NCBI GenBank assembly: GCA_004352715.1
Contig: SCFE01000036.1
Coordinates: 412,964 to 476,963, forward strand
DNA length: 64,000 nucleotides
Direction of reading: 5' to 3'
Origin: Hofstenia miamia
Lineage: Eukaryota; Xenacoelomorpha; Acoela
The notes beneath the pieces are model-generated. The model did no database searches and was not told the DNA's origin. It saw only the letters and a list, made by a program, of their open reading frames with translations. Positions 61,282-64,000 of this stretch are shown here, piece by piece (position 1 is the first letter of the stretch; every line of letters begins with the position of its first letter). The position numbers were made by a program, and so were the translations under genes.

Positions 61282-61571
61282 TAGAAGATCCACTTCAAAT
61301 GGCTCAGCGTGAATTTGTATTGAAGCATCCTGTAACTTCCCTTTAAGAGAAAGAGGGTTTCCCAAAGCGTCGATGAGTTTCACACTGGACAGATCCAAAG
61401 AGTCTCTATTCAAACATAACTCTCGACAGCACTCATCACTGATTATGGAAGCCACAACAACAGTGGCGTTAAAGATATTGCCATTCATCTCAATGGGTAT
61501 TAGATTCTTTCTTATCAACTGGGTGATCACTAAGATATTTTATGCACGTTTTAAGGGAGGTGGCACTCCAA
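61282..61571 (-). pseudogene. Retropepsin-like protease remnant, active site lost
   Basis: The frame after the gag stop contains IPIEMNGNIFNATVVVASII, where retropepsins have a D-T/S-G-A motif; the Asp is not present (VVVAS). Then come SSVKLIDALGNPLSLKGKL and IHAEPFEVDLL, matching the flap and later strands of retropepsin folds. A TAA lies about 10 codons into this frame. It ends at the single n at 61281; the missing end should join the linker at 59846. The cleavage enzyme of the polyprotein is therefore inactive in this copy. Confidence 0.6.
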
Positions 61572-61952
61572 TTAATTTAAATCCTGAGATGTAGTTGGGT
61601 TGTCGGGTCCCAAGTCGACAAGGTTGTCAACACACAGAGACTCATTTGGCTCCTCAATAATGAAGCCTTCTCCATCTGTGATGAGCTGCACCTTAGCCTT
61701 ACACTGAGACTTAAGATGTCCTTTTTCCCCACAAGTAAAACATTGTACAGAGGATAAGTCAAATCCTTTCTTGGCAATTGCAGGCCTCCTTGTTTCGAAG
61801 TTCTTTGTACTGGACACACCTGACAGATTAGTGATATCATTGTTAATTCTCTGAGAATTCTGCAGCATATAAACTACACTGATGGCCTTTCTGATGATTT
61901 CGTGGAGGCTATCTTCAGGGTCGCATCTAACTTCCAACCAATTCCTTATCAA
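61572..61952 (-). pseudogene. Gag C-terminal part with zinc knuckle
   Basis: Minus-strand frame with CFTCGEKGHLKSQC, a perfect C-x2-C-x4-H-x4-C nucleocapsid knuckle, followed by an acidic tail and stop TAA at 61574-61572. It binds element RNA in the virus-like particle. The frame joins the capsid part (62435-62022) without a shift, but two TGA stops intervene (62024-62022 and 61967-61965). Confidence 0.8.
61575..61581 (-). promoter_or_regulatory. Candidate -1 ribosomal frameshift site TTTAAAT
   Basis: Minus-strand heptamer in the gag frame phased T TTA AAT and followed at once by the gag stop TAA. A shift of -1 enters the protease/RT frame. A small GGAG/CTCC stem begins about 5 nt downstream. 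Confidence 0.5.
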
Positions 61953-62021
61953 TGGAGGAAAACCTCAGCAGATATTAGAAAATAGATCGTGTTGCAAATA
62001 CTCTCTGGAGAAGCTACTTAA

Positions 62022-62435
62022 TCAAAACAATTGCTTGAGCTGAGTTATGTAATTTCGAATGTCGTCACCAAATTTGAAAGACATGTCGCATAATAACATC
62101 TTATACTGATGCTTAATGTGTGGCGCCCAGTAATGATCTTCAAAGAACCTGATTAGTAGCTGATAGTCAGTTTTAATGCTACGATCAAGCATCATATATT
62201 GGTTATATGCCAATCTGCTGAGGTACAAGGGAAACTGCGAAACTGCTGACTCTTGTGAATTCTTATGTTGTTTCATTGTCAATTTGAACAGGAAGAACCA
62301 TTCGTTGAATGATTGCGACACGGCGTCAATTTGTCCTGTAAATTTGGGAAGAATGGAATGTTTGCTATACAATTGTATTTGTCCGTTGGACTCAAGAGGA
62401 AGAATAGAATTCCAGTACCTCAGCTGATCTTTCAT
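62022..62435 (-). pseudogene. Gag capsid-like region of the Ty3/gypsy element
   Basis: 137 codons with SILPKFTGQIDAVSQSFNEW, then FEDHYWAPHIKHQYKMLL and IRNYITQLKQLF, the typical gag order of Ty3/gypsy elements (a F-x-G-x…W start, helical core, and a ‘YI..L..L’ block). The upstream ATG is not secure: open codons extend to about 62500 in this frame, where no LTR or primer-binding site is recognisable. Stop TGA at 62024-62022. Confidence 0.65.
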
Positions 62436-62510
62436 ACCAGCTTTCTCAGGAAGTGGGCTGGTATCACTTACATGTTCCTTAAATGCGGCCCTACCATGGC
62501 ACTTACTGGA

Positions 62511-64000
62511 TCAGACAATTACTGCACATATCTGGTTTGAGGGGTGGCTCTGGTGGTTAAAGTAGATACTTGCATAATAGCAGTAAAAATAATATTACTT
62601 TAAATTATATGGTTACAGTCAGTTTCATTTTGTATATAAAAACAAAAATTATAATTCATAGTTTAAAAACACTGATTTTAGTAATTTAGATAAGAATCAC
62701 AAATTATTCATTGAAAGATTTAAAAATATTCCTGGATATTTTAAGATTGAAACTTCTGAAAACATTCAATAAATGAATTTGTTGCTTTGAGGAACAAAAA
62801 AAAATCAATATATATATTTATATATATATATATATAAGTTTTTAATAAAAGTAAAAACACTTTGAAAGGAATAACAAAATTTGAAAATGAAAAATTATTG
62901 TTGGAAAATCATCAAAATTGTTTAGAAACAAATAAAATTGGTGTGCCCAACAATTATACATTGAGAAATAAAAACAATAGTTTAATTAACTCAGAAAAAA
63001 CATCATTTTCACCATTGATGATTAAAGATTTTACTTAATTAATAATGAGAGCTTTCCATATGGATTCCTTTAAATAATTGTATAATATATTAGTAGTTAA
63101 AAATGATGCCTTCCAAACTGAGTGATAGGGAGAGAAATTGCTCTAACCAATAGAAATTAAGCAACCTTCCCATAACCTGAAGCATAGGACATGCTAAAAT
63201 CTCTTGATTTTATGATAATGAAGGAATAGCTGTGGCTGCAACATTCATTTTCTATGTTGCTGCTGTTACATATTTATTGTAATTCTAATGTCCAAGAAAT
63301 GCGTGTATTTATGAGACAAAGAGAAAAGTGTGATTTACCCTATCAGTAAAAAGGAATAAATCAAGTATTGTGTAATATCAAACAGCTTTAATTATATAAC
63401 AGGGAAGCAGTCAACTATATTGGTAATAACCTGGTTTTAAATGACATTTTTTGCTTTTCCAGCTATGCACTTGTTGCATTGCCAGAATATAATTTGGAAC
63501 AAATTCATGCCTTGTGTGTCCATTATAAACTTATACTAAGTGATTCTATTAAAGGCAAAGGTATAGAATAGGGTGCATTCAGACAAAATAGACACTAATA
63601 TCAGGTAGGAAACTATAAAAATACAAAAACATATGTAAACAGTTTAAAAAACATTTGCATAATTAACCAAATTAGCAGCATGTGGTATATGTTTACAGAC
63701 AATAGCTCAGAAAATTTTGAATTTTCAGAGAATTTTTTTTGAATTTCTATTTATTTCCCATTTTATTTACTGATTAGTATAACAGAATTTATGGAAAAAT
63801 TTAATAAATTGACAGATTTATTGCAATCATTTAGTAACAAACTATTGTGTGAAAATCTGAAAAAATTTGGTTAGTCAAATATCAAAATTACCAAGTATTT
63901 ACAAGTTATGTTGAAATCTATTGTTGTAATATGTAGCAAAATTCTTAGATATACAATTTTCTGTGAAAATCTGAAAAAATTTAGTTAGTCAAATATCAAC
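62511..64000. other. AT-rich non-coding DNA at the right edge
   Basis: No LTR, primer-binding site or gene recognised. A (TA)n run lies at 62806-62836. The last 150 bp contain a direct repeat described separately. Confidence 0.5.
63848..63999 (+). repeat. 38-bp direct repeat, spacing 114 bp
   Basis: 63848-63885 and 63962-63999 match except one base (TTTGGTTAG versus TTTAGTTAG). Possibly the start of a tandem array continuing past the window. Confidence 0.7.

Noticed and set aside
56422-62024. Alternative genetic code with TGA as sense
   Set aside because: The host receptor-like gene itself ends at TGA, and the stops are better explained by CGA to TGA decay in a dead element.

Overview
The window looks like a stretch of an AT-rich animal genome, most likely an invertebrate, although the species cannot be fixed from sequence alone. 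The evidence is a spliced gene with GT-AG signals for an animal-type receptor/peptidase-family membrane protein, metazoan-style transposons of nearly every class, abundant (TA)n microsatellites, and draft-assembly marks (runs of N and isolated single n). No bacterial operons, rRNA, tRNA genes or CRISPR arrays were seen. Most of the DNA is decayed repeats and AT-rich non-coding sequence.

Layout. 1-20.8 kb is AT-rich non-coding DNA with microsatellites, a mariner relic (5.2-5.7 kb), a SINE-like repeat (9.5 kb) and a Penelope-type GIY-YIG remnant (10.7 kb). 21.7-29.8 kb holds a Tc1-like relic, a 5'-truncated LINE sitting between terminal inverted repeats (23.3-25.7 kb), a well-bounded hAT element with TIRs and an 8-bp target duplication (25,887-27,610), and two more Penelope-type remnants. 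30.4-33.2 kb is the only convincing host gene: a two-exon, minus-strand type II membrane protein of the transferrin-receptor/glutamate-carboxypeptidase II (M28B) family that has lost the zinc site. A small hAT-like MITE with a perfect 8-bp target duplication lies in its intron. 33-40 kb is AT-rich with a second SINE copy and LINE pieces. 40.4-44.5 kb is a nearly full-length but broken non-LTR retrotransposon (ORF1, endonuclease, RT).

44.8-53 kb contains a Ty3/gypsy-type relic (RNase H tail, then integrase), interrupted by a 1-kb foldback MITE, followed by a decayed protein-primed-type family B DNA polymerase of the Polinton/Maverick kind, which is cut off by a 1.6-kb MITE with 40-41 bp perfect TIRs. 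The two MITEs share a TIR core and look like one superfamily.

53.3-62.5 kb is the most unusual part: a minus-strand LTR-type element with gag-like protein, zinc knuckle, a candidate -1 frameshift site, a degenerate protease, RT and RNase H. Where integrase would be expected it carries about 3 kb of coding-like DNA of unknown function, ending in two frames joined by a TAATG stop/start overlap, a polypurine tract and a candidate LTR. The assembly here is scrambled: matching ends of six contigs imply a different order from the one printed, so the apparent duplications (including two RT copies) are very probably artefacts.
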